Shown piece by piece: positions 1 through 8,218 of a stretch of DNA of 64,000 nucleotides. The translations under genes were made by a program, and so were the position numbers. Each line of letters starts with the position of its first letter. Position 1 is the first letter of the stretch. Location: positions 62,001-126,000 of the forward strand of contig JAYFNB010000017.1 in the NCBI GenBank assembly GCA_034933685.1, written 5' to 3'. This stretch comes from UBA8514 sp034933685. GTDB lineage: Bacteria; Bacillota; Clostridia; Lachnospirales; Anaerotignaceae. Below the pieces are notes generated by a model. That model saw nothing but the letters and a program-made list of their open reading frames with translations, made no database searches and was not told the origin of the DNA.

Positions 1-1
1 T

Positions 2-736
2 TATAAAAGACCTGAGGTCTTTACAGATGAATACATGAAATATTGCGGCGGCTGTGGTCACGGCATTATAAATAGATTAATTGGCGAAATTATAGAAGAG
101 GATAAACTTCAAGAAAAATCAATTTTTGTTTGGCCTATTGGATGTTCAGTTTACGCAGATAAATACTACAAAGTAGATAGCATTTGCGCACTTCACGGAC
201 GTGCACCAGCAGTAGGAACGGGTATTAAAAGAGCTTTAACAGATAATCTTGTAATTGTATACCAAGGTGACGGAGATTTGGTTTCAGAAGGTATGAGCGA
301 AATTATGCACTCCGCAATTAGAGGTGAAAAATTCACAGTTATATTTGTAAACAATGCAATTTATGGCATGACAGGCGGACAAATGGCACCAACAACACTT
401 ACAGGGCAAAAGACAACAACCTCCCCTTACGGGCGTGGTGTGGAATACACAGGAAACCCTGTTAACATGGCTGAAATTATTGCATCAATCCCTGGCTGTC
501 ACTACAGCGAGAGAGTTACAGTAACAAGCCCTGCAAATGTTAGAAAAACCAAAGCTGCAATTAAAAAAGCATTTGATTATCAGTTGGCGGGTGAGGGGTT
601 AAGCTTTATTGAAGTTGTTTCTCCATGCCCAACAGGGTGGGAAATGAAGCCGGTGGAAGCCCTTAAATGGATAGATGAAGTTGTTCTTACACAATATCCT
701 TTAGGCGTATTTAAAGCACCAAAGGAGGGTGAATGA
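2..736 (+). CDS. vorB: 2-oxoacid:ferredoxin oxidoreductase, beta subunit (5' partial)
   Basis: This is the thiamine-pyrophosphate-binding beta subunit of a 2-oxoacid (ketoisovalerate or 2-oxoglutarate type) ferredoxin oxidoreductase. The enzyme decarboxylates 2-oxoacids to acyl-CoA and reduces ferredoxin. The reading frame is open to the window edge and the residues before the first ATG (position 35) fit the family's N-terminus, so the true start lies upstream. Visible signatures are the early KYCGGCGHG cysteine motif and the TPP/Mg motif GDGD followed about 30 residues later by VNN. It ends two bases before the gamma-subunit gene, so the two are translationally coupled. The alpha subunit should lie upstream. 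The exact substrate cannot be told from this subunit. Confidence 0.9.
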   Translation, partial: YKRPEVFTDEYMKYCGGCGHGIINRLIGEIIEEDKLQEKSIFVWPIGCSVYADKYYKVDSICALHGRAPAVGTGIKRALTDNLVIVYQGDGDLVSEGMSEIMHSAIRGEKFTVIFVNNAIYGMTGGQMAPTTLTGQKTTTSPYGRGVEYTGNPVNMAEIIASIPGCHYSERVTVTSPANVRKTKAAIKKAFDYQLAGEGLSFIEVVSPCPTGWEMKPVEALKWIDEVVLTQYPLGVFKAPKEGE

Positions 737-737
737 T

Positions 738-1262
738 ATGAAAAGTGAATTGATATTTTCTGGTATTGGCGGTCAGGGCACAATACTTATGGGTAAAATG
801 GTTTGTACTGCGGCTGCAAAAAAAGGTCTTTCAGTTACACTTTCACCTGCCTATGGACAGGAAAAAAGAGGAGGACGTGCCAGCTGTCAGGTAGTTGTTT
901 CAGAGGAAATGGGTTCTCCTGTAATTTCTTTGGCAGATACCATTTTGGTTATGGATGAGGGTTCTTTTAAGGATTATGAAAACAAGGTTAAGCCAAACGG
1001 AACTTTGATTGTTAACAGTTCCATGATTGCGAGTAAATCAGCAAGAAAAGATATAAACATTGTGGAAATTCCCTTTACAGCAATTGCTACCGAAGTGGCA
1101 ACCGGTAAATCGGCGAACATGGTTGCCCTTGGTGCAGTTGTTAAAACCCTTCATATAGTTACCTTGGAGGACGCAAGAGAAGTTGTTAAGGCAAAAATGA
1201 AGCCGGCATTGGTGGAAGCCAACATTAAAGCACTTGAAGCTGGTTATAATTTTACCATGTAA
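738..1262 (+). CDS. 2-oxoacid:ferredoxin oxidoreductase, gamma subunit
   Basis: This 174-residue protein is the gamma (catalytic gamma/alpha-like) subunit of the 2-oxoacid:ferredoxin oxidoreductase and partners the beta subunit just upstream. The N-terminal GIGGQGTILMG motif and the PAYGQEKRGG segment are typical of this family. An in-frame GTG at 729 sits directly on the ribosome binding site, so the ATG at 738, about 8 bases after GGAGGG, is the better start. It is the last gene of its operon, as a hairpin terminator follows. Confidence 0.9.
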   Translation: MKSELIFSGIGGQGTILMGKMVCTAAAKKGLSVTLSPAYGQEKRGGRASCQVVVSEEMGSPVISLADTILVMDEGSFKDYENKVKPNGTLIVNSSMIASKSARKDINIVEIPFTAIATEVATGKSANMVALGAVVKTLHIVTLEDAREVVKAKMKPALVEANIKALEAGYNFTM

Positions 1263-1298
1263 GTGTTATAAAAATTAAATATGTGAAACAGTTATAAT

Positions 1299-1342
1299 AA
1301 CCGTCCCATTGGAAAGAATAAATGGGGCGGTTTAATATTTTT
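1299..1342 (+). terminator. Rho-independent terminator after the oxidoreductase operon
   Basis: An inverted repeat pairs 1299-1310 with 1321-1332 (one G-U pair) around a 10-base loop and is followed by a T-rich stretch. Confidence 0.75.
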
Positions 1343-1380
1343 CAGAGACTTAAATCAGCCTTATTATTGCAAAAGTTATA

Positions 1381-1409
1381 TTGACAAAATGAGGTATCTG
1401 GAGTAAACT
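1381..1409 (+). promoter_or_regulatory. Sigma-A promoter of the ABC transporter operon
   Basis: A perfect -35 box TTGACA at 1381-1386, a 17-base spacer and a -10-like TAAACT at 1404-1409 precede the lipoprotein gene by about 90 bases. No promoter was tested experimentally; this is a consensus match. Confidence 0.55.
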
Positions 1410-1497
1410 TACACCATTAATACTTTTGCGCTTTTATGTGCTAAAATTTTGGCACTTTTATGCGGTAAAGTCATATTTCGAAAAGAGGATGATTAAA

Positions 1498-2499
1498 ATG
1501 AAAAAATTTTGTTCAATTATTATAACTCTTGTACTTGCTGGGGCACTTGCAGGCTGTGCAGGAAGTTCTTCAACCCAGAAGGCAGCAACACCGGCACCAG
1601 AGGCGAAATCAGAAGCCCAAGCACCAGCAGAGGATACTACATATAAAATTGGTGTTCTTCAGCTTGTTCAACATGATGCCCTTGATGCATCCAACAAAGG
1701 TTTTTTTGCGGCGCTTGATGACGCAGGTATTAAATATGAGGCAGACCAGCAAAATGCATCTGGTGACCAATCTGCTTGTCAGACAATTGCAGAATCTTTA
1801 GTTAACAACGGCAACGACCTTATTTTAGCAATTGCAACACCTGCGGCACAGGCAGTTGTTGGCGCAACAACTGAGATACCAGTTGTTATTACAGCCGTTA
1901 CAGACCCTGCAGGTTCAGGCCTTGTGGCTTCTAATGACGCACCTGGCGGTAACGTAACAGGAACATCGGATTTAACACCTGTTAAAGAACAGATTGACTT
2001 ATTAAAAAAGGTATTGCCTGAAGCTAAAACTGTTGGCATACTTTACTGCACAGCAGAGTCTAACTCAGACATTCAAGCGGCGATGGCAGAAGAAGCTTGC
2101 AAAAACGCAGGGCTTGAAAGCAAGGTTTATACCGTTGCAAGCTCAAACGAAATTCAGCAAGTAGTGGAGTCTATGGTGGGAAATGTTAGCTGCATTTATG
2201 CACCTACAGACAACACAATTGCGGCAGGTATGACAACAGTTGCAATGGTTGCTAATGAAAACAAATTACCTGTAATTTGTGGTGAAGAAGGTATGGTTAA
2301 CAATGGTGGCCTTTGCACATATGGTATAGATTACTATGAACTTGGATACCTTGCAGGACAGCAGGCAGTTGCAATTTTAAAGGGTGAGGCAACACCAGCA
2401 GAAACTCCAATTGGATATTTATCTGCTGACAAGTGTGCTTTAACTGTAAATAAAGAAGTTGCGGATGCGTTGGGAATTGATGTAGATTCAATAAAATAG
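1498..2499 (+). CDS. ABC transporter substrate-binding lipoprotein (TrpX/ABC_sub_bind family)
   Basis: This 333-residue extracytoplasmic solute receptor has a lipoprotein signal peptide with lipobox LAGC, Cys at residue 20, followed by a Ser/Ala/Pro/Glu-rich linker. The body shows the Rossmann-like two-lobe repeats of the ABC_sub_bind (PF04392) family, which includes TrpX, a tryptophan/tyrosine-type amino acid receptor. The frame runs upstream to 1426, but the ATG at 1498 has an AGAGG ribosome site about 9 bases away and starts exactly at the signal peptide. Permease and ATPase genes follow, which supports the import role. The ligand is inferred from family only. Confidence 0.88.
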   Translation: MKKFCSIIITLVLAGALAGCAGSSSTQKAATPAPEAKSEAQAPAEDTTYKIGVLQLVQHDALDASNKGFFAALDDAGIKYEADQQNASGDQSACQTIAESLVNNGNDLILAIATPAAQAVVGATTEIPVVITAVTDPAGSGLVASNDAPGGNVTGTSDLTPVKEQIDLLKKVLPEAKTVGILYCTAESNSDIQAAMAEEACKNAGLESKVYTVASSNEIQQVVESMVGNVSCIYAPTDNTIAAGMTTVAMVANENKLPVICGEEGMVNNGGLCTYGIDYYELGYLAGQQAVAILKGEATPAETPIGYLSADKCALTVNKEVADALGIDVDSIK

Positions 2500-2582
2500 G
2501 TTGTAAAATTTGGTGGTCAATTTTCGAGGATGCTCTAAAAACAGAGCGTCCTCTTTGGCGTATATTATGGGGAGAATAAATT

Positions 2583-3497
2583 ATGGGTGGTTTTTTACTG
2601 TCAGTTCAAGGTGCAGTTTCTCAGGGCGTATTATGGGGCATAATGGTTCTGGGCGTTTTCATAACATATAAAATTTTAAATATTTCAGACCTTACGGTAG
2701 ATGGCAGCTTTGCCCTTGGTGGTTGTGTTTGTGCCGTTATGGTGGTAAACAAGGGTGTTAATCCTTGGACGGCACTGCTTATTGCTGCCTTTGCAGGGGC
2801 AATGGCTGGTATGGTTACAGGGTTTTTGCATACGGTGTTTGAAATACCGGCAATTTTGGCAGGTATTTTAACACAGATAGGTCTTTGGTCTATTAATTTA
2901 CGTATTGTTGGAAAAAGTAATATTCCTTTGCTTAATGTAAGCAATGTTTTTACAGACTTTGTTGCGTTTACAGGGCTTAAACAATCACAAGTATCTCTTA
3001 TAATGGGTATCGTTATTGCGGTTATAATTATTGCAGTGCTGTACTGGTTTTTTGGCACAGAAATTGGCAGTGCTCTTAGGGCAACAGGCGATAATATAGA
3101 CATGATTCGTGCCCTTGGGGTAAACACAAAGTTTGCAAAGATGCTTGCCCTTATGGTAAGCAATGCCCTTGTTGGTTTATCAGGTGCATTGGTTTGCCAA
3201 AGCCAAAAGTATGCCGATATAGGTATGGGCACAGGTGCAATTGTAATTGGTCTTGCGGCAATAGTTATAGGCAATGTGCTTATGAGCCATTTTAGGTCTT
3301 TTGCAAGCAGACTTGCATCGGCAGTGGTTGGCTCGGTTGTGTATTTTGTAATTCGTGCCGTTGTTCTTCGTTTGGGAATGGATGCAAACGACATGAAGCT
3401 TTTATCGGCAGTGATTGTTGCGTTGGCACTTGGCGTACCAGTTATTGCAAACAAAATTAAAAGCAACAATGCGTATTCCCAAGGGGGTAATGAATAA
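2583..3497 (+). CDS. ABC transporter permease (TrpY-like, BPD_transp_2 family)
   Basis: This 304-residue integral membrane protein has about eight to nine hydrophobic segments across its whole length. It belongs to the branched-chain/TrpY-like permease family that pairs with ABC_sub_bind receptors. The segment GSALRATGDNIDMIRALGVN is the family's cytoplasmic EAA-like loop. It starts after a GGGGAG ribosome site. Its stop codon overlaps the ATG of the ATPase gene by one base, which indicates translational coupling. Confidence 0.87.
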   Translation: MGGFLLSVQGAVSQGVLWGIMVLGVFITYKILNISDLTVDGSFALGGCVCAVMVVNKGVNPWTALLIAAFAGAMAGMVTGFLHTVFEIPAILAGILTQIGLWSINLRIVGKSNIPLLNVSNVFTDFVAFTGLKQSQVSLIMGIVIAVIIIAVLYWFFGTEIGSALRATGDNIDMIRALGVNTKFAKMLALMVSNALVGLSGALVCQSQKYADIGMGTGAIVIGLAAIVIGNVLMSHFRSFASRLASAVVGSVVYFVIRAVVLRLGMDANDMKLLSAVIVALALGVPVIANKIKSNNAYSQGGNE

Positions 3498-4294
3498 TGT
3501 TAAAGCTTACTAATGTACAAAAAACATTTAATAAGGGAACAATTAATGAAAAAAAGGCGCTTTGCGGAATAAACCTTCATCTGAACCCAGGTGATTTTGT
3601 TACAATTATAGGTGGAAATGGTGCAGGTAAATCTACCATGCTTAATATGATTGCAGGGGTATATCCAATAGATGCAGGACAGATTGTTATTGATGGAAAC
3701 GATATTTCAAGAGAGCCTGAATTTAGAAGGGCGAAATATATTGGACGTGTTTTTCAAGACCCTATGCGTGGAACAGCGGCAGGAATGGAAATACAGGAAA
3801 ATATGGCGCTTGCTTACCGTCGTGGTGAAAAAAGAGGCCTTAAATGGGGAATAACCAAAGAGGAAAAAGTATTTTTTGCCGAAAAGCTTAAAATACTTGG
3901 TCTTGGACTTGAAACTAGAATGACATCTAAAGTGGGGCTTCTTTCTGGCGGGCAAAGGCAGGCACTTACGTTGCTTATGGCTACCCTTAAAAAGCCCGAT
4001 TTATTGCTTTTGGATGAACATACAGCCGCCCTTGACCCTAAAACAGCACATAATGTTCTAAACCTTACAAAAAGTATTATAGAGGAATTTCAACTTACTT
4101 CCATTATGGTAACCCATAATATGAAGGATGCAATAAGGCTTGGCAACAGACTTATAATGATGCATGAGGGGAATATAATTTACGATGTAACAGGGGAGGA
4201 AAAGGCAGGTCTTGAGGTAAGGGATTTGCTTGAAAAGTTTGAAATGGCAAGTGGTGGCGAATTTGCTAACGATAGAATGATGCTTGCAAAATAA
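3497..4294 (+). CDS. ABC transporter ATP-binding protein (TrpZ-like)
   Basis: This 265-residue ATPase energises the importer encoded by the two genes upstream. Walker A is GGNGAGKS at residues 39-46, the signature is LLSGGQRQAL, Walker B is LLLLDEHTAALD (with His after the catalytic Glu, as in this subfamily), and the switch His lies in MVTHNM. It is the last gene of the operon, as a hairpin terminator follows. Substrate is not determined by sequence; tryptophan or another aromatic amino acid is the family-based guess. Confidence 0.88.
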   Translation: MLKLTNVQKTFNKGTINEKKALCGINLHLNPGDFVTIIGGNGAGKSTMLNMIAGVYPIDAGQIVIDGNDISREPEFRRAKYIGRVFQDPMRGTAAGMEIQENMALAYRRGEKRGLKWGITKEEKVFFAEKLKILGLGLETRMTSKVGLLSGGQRQALTLLMATLKKPDLLLLDEHTAALDPKTAHNVLNLTKSIIEEFQLTSIMVTHNMKDAIRLGNRLIMMHEGNIIYDVTGEEKAGLEVRDLLEKFEMASGGEFANDRMMLAK

Positions 4295-4302
4295 ACAATA
4301 CT

Positions 4303-4347
4303 AGCATATGCAAAATAGTAGAAATACATTGTGCATATGCTTTTTTA
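4303..4347 (+). terminator. Rho-independent terminator after the ABC operon
   Basis: A perfect 10-base-pair stem pairs 4303-4312 with 4332-4341 and is followed directly by six T residues. Confidence 0.8.
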
Positions 4348-4376
4348 TTGGTAAAGAGAATATTCAGCTATAAATG

Positions 4377-4403
4377 TAATACTATGCTGAAATGTGCCGA
4401 TAT
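4377..4403 (+). promoter_or_regulatory. Sigma-28 (SigD/FliA) promoter
   Basis: TAAT at 4377-4380, a 15-base spacer and GCCGATAT at 4396-4403 match the flagellar sigma consensus TAAA-N15-GCCGATAT, with a perfect -10 box. The expected start of transcription is about 25 bases before the ribosome site of the coiled-coil gene. It places that gene and the following GntR-type regulator in the late flagellar regulon. Confidence 0.75.
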
Positions 4404-4436
4404 ACCATATAAAGATTAAAAAGGGAGATGCATTAT

Positions 4437-5162
4437 ATGCGCATAAATAACAGTGCTTTACAATCAAATGGCCTTTTGAATATTATTCGAGCAGGGCAAA
4501 ATAAATCTTCACAAAAAGAAGACGATGAAACAAAGAATGGAGTAAATAATTCATCAAGTATGCTGGATTCTCTTATGGACAGAAAGCAAAGTGTTACAGA
4601 TATGAAAAATGAGCTTATAGGCAAAACTCTTGAGAACGGCGGAGAATTGGAGGACATAAAGCCGCAGATTGAGGCATATGAGGAACAATTACAGTTAATA
4701 GACGAAGAAATTACTCAAACTATGTCTAAACAGGCAGAGGAAATTACTGGCGAAGATGATACATCCAAAACTGATGAAGCAACTACAAAACAGGAATTTA
4801 CAGAGAAAAGAAATAGAGATATGCTTACCCTAAGCGGAAGTATGGAGCAGATAAAAATACTTGCAAGTGTTAAAACCAAGATGGAAAACCAGGCAAACAC
4901 ATGGAGCAGTGAAATTAAAAAAGATGGCTTACATGCTTCAGAAATAAAAAAACAAAATCTATCTGACCTAAAGTGTAGTGTGAGCAAGTTAAATGAAAAT
5001 ATTATGAACACAATTACAGACACAATACAAGCTACTAATCAAGGCGATGATACAATTAGCGCTGATAAGCAGACGGATAAGTTAGACGATAGTATAGATA
5101 AGGAAGATACTGGTAAAATTCAAGCTGATGATGATTATAAGAAAAAATTCAATTTAGAATAA
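4437..5162 (+). CDS. Coiled-coil protein of unknown function, sigma-28 controlled
   Basis: I do not recognise this 241-residue protein. It is very hydrophilic, rich in Lys, Glu, Asp, Ser and Thr, has no signal peptide or membrane segment, and has long predicted helical coiled-coil stretches around residues 45-100 and 125-195. The N-terminus MRINNSALQ resembles the start of the flagellin in this window (MRIQNNNAA), which hints at a flagellar export substrate; this is inference. The ATG at 4428 lies directly on the GGGAG ribosome site, so the ATG at 4437 is preferred. A clear sigma-28 promoter precedes it, and a FadR-type regulator follows 13 bases later, probably in the same transcript. Confidence 0.75.
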   Translation: MRINNSALQSNGLLNIIRAGQNKSSQKEDDETKNGVNNSSSMLDSLMDRKQSVTDMKNELIGKTLENGGELEDIKPQIEAYEEQLQLIDEEITQTMSKQAEEITGEDDTSKTDEATTKQEFTEKRNRDMLTLSGSMEQIKILASVKTKMENQANTWSSEIKKDGLHASEIKKQNLSDLKCSVSKLNENIMNTITDTIQATNQGDDTISADKQTDKLDDSIDKEDTGKIQADDDYKKKFNLE

Positions 5163-5175
5163 CAGGGAGTATAAA

Positions 5176-5853
5176 ATGTCAAATAAAGTTCTTTCACAAA
5201 GAATTGCAGATGAAATATTTAATATGATAACAGTTGAAAAACGGTTTGCTTCAGGCGACAGACTGCCAAATGAAAAGGAATTTGCCGCAGAACTTAATAT
5301 TAGCCGAACCACATTTAGAGAGGCTGCAAAACAGCTTGCTGAAAGGGGCGTTTTGGAGATAAAAAGAGGTAATGGCACTTTTGTATCTCCAAATATTGAA
5401 AATTACGGTGGAATAAAAATGGAAGCAATGATTGCTGACACTATGGATGTTTTGGATTTAGTAGAAATAAGGCTGTTGCTTGAACCGGAAATGGCATATC
5501 TTGCAGCCAGTCGTGCTACCGAAAGTGAAATTAAGCGAATATGCACTTATGGTAAACAGCTTGAAGACGTTATTTTAAAAGGTGAGGATAAAAGCGAGCT
5601 TGAGCGTAAGTTTCATATGTCCATTGCTCAGTCGGTTCATAATAGTTTTATAGACAAGCTTATGCCAGTACTTTTTATTGCAATAGGGCAAACCACTGCT
5701 AGATTTTGGGAAAACAAGGAGTTTAATCAGCTTGCCATTGAGGACCACAAAACAATTATGGAGTATATTAAAAGCAGAGATGGGGATAGCGCACGAACGG
5801 TTATGAAATTCCACATTTTGCGTGGTGTAAGGGATTTGAAACAAAGAATGTAA
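5176..5853 (+). CDS. GntR/FadR-family transcriptional regulator
   Basis: This 225-residue regulator has an N-terminal winged helix of the GntR type (residues about 5-75, with the motif LNISRTTFREAAKQLAERG) and a C-terminal all-helical FCD ligand domain. The FCD domain carries the usual Asp/His metal or acid-binding positions (for example FHMSIAQSVHNS and the final KFHI). FadR-type proteins sense small organic acids. It follows the coiled-coil gene by only 13 bases, so it is probably transcribed from the sigma-28 promoter at 4377. Targets are unknown. Confidence 0.85.
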   Translation: MSNKVLSQRIADEIFNMITVEKRFASGDRLPNEKEFAAELNISRTTFREAAKQLAERGVLEIKRGNGTFVSPNIENYGGIKMEAMIADTMDVLDLVEIRLLLEPEMAYLAASRATESEIKRICTYGKQLEDVILKGEDKSELERKFHMSIAQSVHNSFIDKLMPVLFIAIGQTTARFWENKEFNQLAIEDHKTIMEYIKSRDGDSARTVMKFHILRGVRDLKQRM

Positions 5854-5965
5854 ATGCATAAATAACACTGTTTCCGTAATGGTTGTTAATGGTGCGCACA
5901 TTTTTAAAATGAAATGAAAATACTTTGTTGCATTTGCTATATAACATAAACTTGGTTAAAATTAA

Positions 5966-5994
5966 TTTCCAAAAAATAAATGATATGCTATAAT
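5966..5994 (+). promoter_or_regulatory. Sigma-A promoter with extended -10, first chemoreceptor
   Basis: TTTCCA at 5966-5971, 17 bases, then TATAAT at 5989-5994 preceded by TGC (extended -10). It lies 60 bases before the chemoreceptor start. No sigma-28 box was seen here. Confidence 0.55.
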
Positions 5995-6057
5995 TAGACA
6001 AAATAGTTGAATTTATTTTCTTGTGAATTTTCAACTTATTAACTTGGAGGTGTTTTT

Positions 6058-8109
6058 ATGAAAAAATTTTCAATAAAAAATTTTTCAAAAAATCACAAAA
6101 GCCGTAAAAGCATTTTAATTAAAATGCTTGCAGGTATATTACTGCCTGTAGTTTTGATACTTAGCGTATCTGGCATGTTTATAATGGATAAGGTAAGAGA
6201 TACTGTTACAACTTTATCCGATGAAAAACTTAGGGAATCATCCCAGAAAGCAGCTGTGGAAGCTGATAAGTTTTTTAGCAACTACATGGTTATGGCAGAA
6301 CAGATTGCTGCAAACAAGAAAGTAAATGATTTTTTGAAAAATACAGACAACAAAAACCAAAGATTTCAGAGTAACAAGGATTATACGGAAATGTTACAGT
6401 TGCTTATAGACACAGCAAGTGTAGATAGTGAAAATGTTATGTTTGCTTGGATAGCTGACGATAACACAAGCCAGCTTATGCAAAATGATAAATTTACTTC
6501 AGCCATAAATTGGGATGTTACATCAAGACCTTGGTATGTTGTTAAAGCTAAAGGCGAGACAACCATTGTTCCACCATATGAGGATACAAGCACAGGAAAA
6601 ATTATTATTAGTGTTATTGCAAATGTTAGAGACCAGAAAACAGGTGAGATTATTGGCTTTGCAGGTGTAGATATATTACTGGACAATCTTATAAAAACAT
6701 TTGGCAACTTTACACTTGGCGAGGAAGGCTTCTTTATATTATGTTCAGATGACGGAACGGCAGTTTATCATCCGCAGGGTGAATATGCAGGGAAAAAGAT
6801 AGAGGAAACGAACTTGTCAAAAGAGGCAGTTGATGCTGTAAATAGTCAAGGCCAAGAGGTGGTTGAATATACCCTTGATGGCAAAAAGGTTCATGGCACA
6901 GTAAGTGCAGTTGGCAATACAGGTTGGAATGTACTTACAGGATTGCCAGAAGGAGAATACTATGGCACAATTAGAAGTATAGCGTCAACGTTTACAACCA
7001 CAGTTATTGTAGAGGTTATTTTTGCAATTGCGGCTGTTACGCTTCTTGCAATAGGTATTGTTAGGCCGTTAAAGCACCTTTCAAACACAGCAAACCGAAT
7101 TGCAGACGGAGAACTGGATGTGGATGTTGTTGTAAAATCCATGGATGAGGTAGGGCATGTATCAGAGGCAATAAGGCAGACAGTTTTAAGGCTTAAAGAT
7201 TATATTTCTTATATAAATGAGATATCCGATGCGCTTAATGAAATAGCTGACGGAAACATGGATTTTGAACTTAAACAAAAATATGAGGGCGAATTCTCAA
7301 AAATAAGAGATGCACTTATGAATATATCTACCACTTTAACTGCTACATTAAGTCAGATTAATATGGCGGCTGAACAGGTTGCAAGTGGTTCAGACCAAGT
7401 TGCCCTTGGAGCACAGGCATTATCTCAAGGGTCAATTGCCCAGTCCAGCGCAGTTGAAGAGCTTGCAAGCACAATTGCTCATATTTCTGAAAACGTAAGA
7501 ATGAATGCAGACAATGCCCAAAAGGCAAAAGATTATTCAGAAGAAACAAGTTCAGAGGTTGCGGTTAGCAATACAAAGATGCATGATATGATGGATGCTA
7601 TTTCTCAAATCAGTTCGAAATCTACAGAAATAGGCAAAATAATTAAAACCATTGAGGATATTGCTTTTCAGACAAATATTCTTGCGCTTAATGCCGCAGT
7701 TGAGGCTGCAAGGGCAGGACAGGCAGGCAAAGGCTTTGCTGTTGTTGCAGACGAAGTAAGAAACCTTGCAAGCAAATCTGCCGAAGCGGCAAAAAATACA
7801 ACGGTGCTTATTGAAGACACTGTGAAGGCAGTTGATAACGGAACAAGAATAGCTGACGAAACTGCAAAATCTATGCAGGATGTTGTTAAAAGTACGGGCA
7901 ATGTTACAGAGCTTATTAAAAAAATAGCCGATGCTTCCAAAGAACAGGCAGTTTCCATTGCGGAGGTTACATCCGGTGTAGACCAAGTTGCATCAATTAT
8001 TCAAACAAATTCAGCGACAGCGGAAGAAAGTGCTGCAACTGCAGAGGAGCTTTCTGGACAAGCACAGATGCTTAAGGACTTAGTTGGTGGGTTTAAGCTT
8101 AAAGCATAA
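6058..8109 (+). CDS. Methyl-accepting chemotaxis protein with dCache sensor domain
   Basis: This 683-residue transmembrane chemoreceptor has TM1 near residues 20-45, a large extracellular double-Cache (dCache_1) domain to about residue 305, TM2 near 308-335 ending in GIVRPLKHL, a HAMP domain, and a cytoplasmic signalling rod. The hairpin tip carries the canonical FQTNILALNAAVEAARAG. The Cache domain shows the typical RPWY motif, usual in receptors for amino acids and small organic ligands. It ends FKLKA without an aromatic CheR-docking tail. Start chosen at ATG after GGAGG. A terminator follows, then a second receptor. Confidence 0.93.
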   Translation: MKKFSIKNFSKNHKSRKSILIKMLAGILLPVVLILSVSGMFIMDKVRDTVTTLSDEKLRESSQKAAVEADKFFSNYMVMAEQIAANKKVNDFLKNTDNKNQRFQSNKDYTEMLQLLIDTASVDSENVMFAWIADDNTSQLMQNDKFTSAINWDVTSRPWYVVKAKGETTIVPPYEDTSTGKIIISVIANVRDQKTGEIIGFAGVDILLDNLIKTFGNFTLGEEGFFILCSDDGTAVYHPQGEYAGKKIEETNLSKEAVDAVNSQGQEVVEYTLDGKKVHGTVSAVGNTGWNVLTGLPEGEYYGTIRSIASTFTTTVIVEVIFAIAAVTLLAIGIVRPLKHLSNTANRIADGELDVDVVVKSMDEVGHVSEAIRQTVLRLKDYISYINEISDALNEIADGNMDFELKQKYEGEFSKIRDALMNISTTLTATLSQINMAAEQVASGSDQVALGAQALSQGSIAQSSAVEELASTIAHISENVRMNADNAQKAKDYSEETSSEVAVSNTKMHDMMDAISQISSKSTEIGKIIKTIEDIAFQTNILALNAAVEAARAGQAGKGFAVVADEVRNLASKSAEAAKNTTVLIEDTVKAVDNGTRIADETAKSMQDVVKSTGNVTELIKKIADASKEQAVSIAEVTSGVDQVASIIQTNSATAEESAATAEELSGQAQMLKDLVGGFKLKA

Positions 8110-8125
8110 AAAATTAAAATGGTTT

Positions 8126-8165
8126 AAAGTCCCCCACAAATTCGGAGATTTAGTGGGGGACTTTT
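8126..8165 (+). terminator. Rho-independent terminator between two chemoreceptors
   Basis: An 11-base-pair perfect stem pairs 8126-8136 (with a C5 run) with 8154-8164, followed by T residues. The second receptor gene starts 54 bases later, so it is expressed either by read-through or from a promoter I could not recognise. Confidence 0.85.
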
Positions 8166-8218
8166 TAAATAAACAGCTTGAATGCTTGAAGAATTTAACT
8201 AGAAGAGGAGTTGCTTTT

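Noticed and set aside
2621..3469. Long minus-strand open frame (282 codons) inside the permease gene
   Set aside because: It mirrors the codon pattern of the membrane permease on the plus strand, has no ribosome site and resembles no protein I know.
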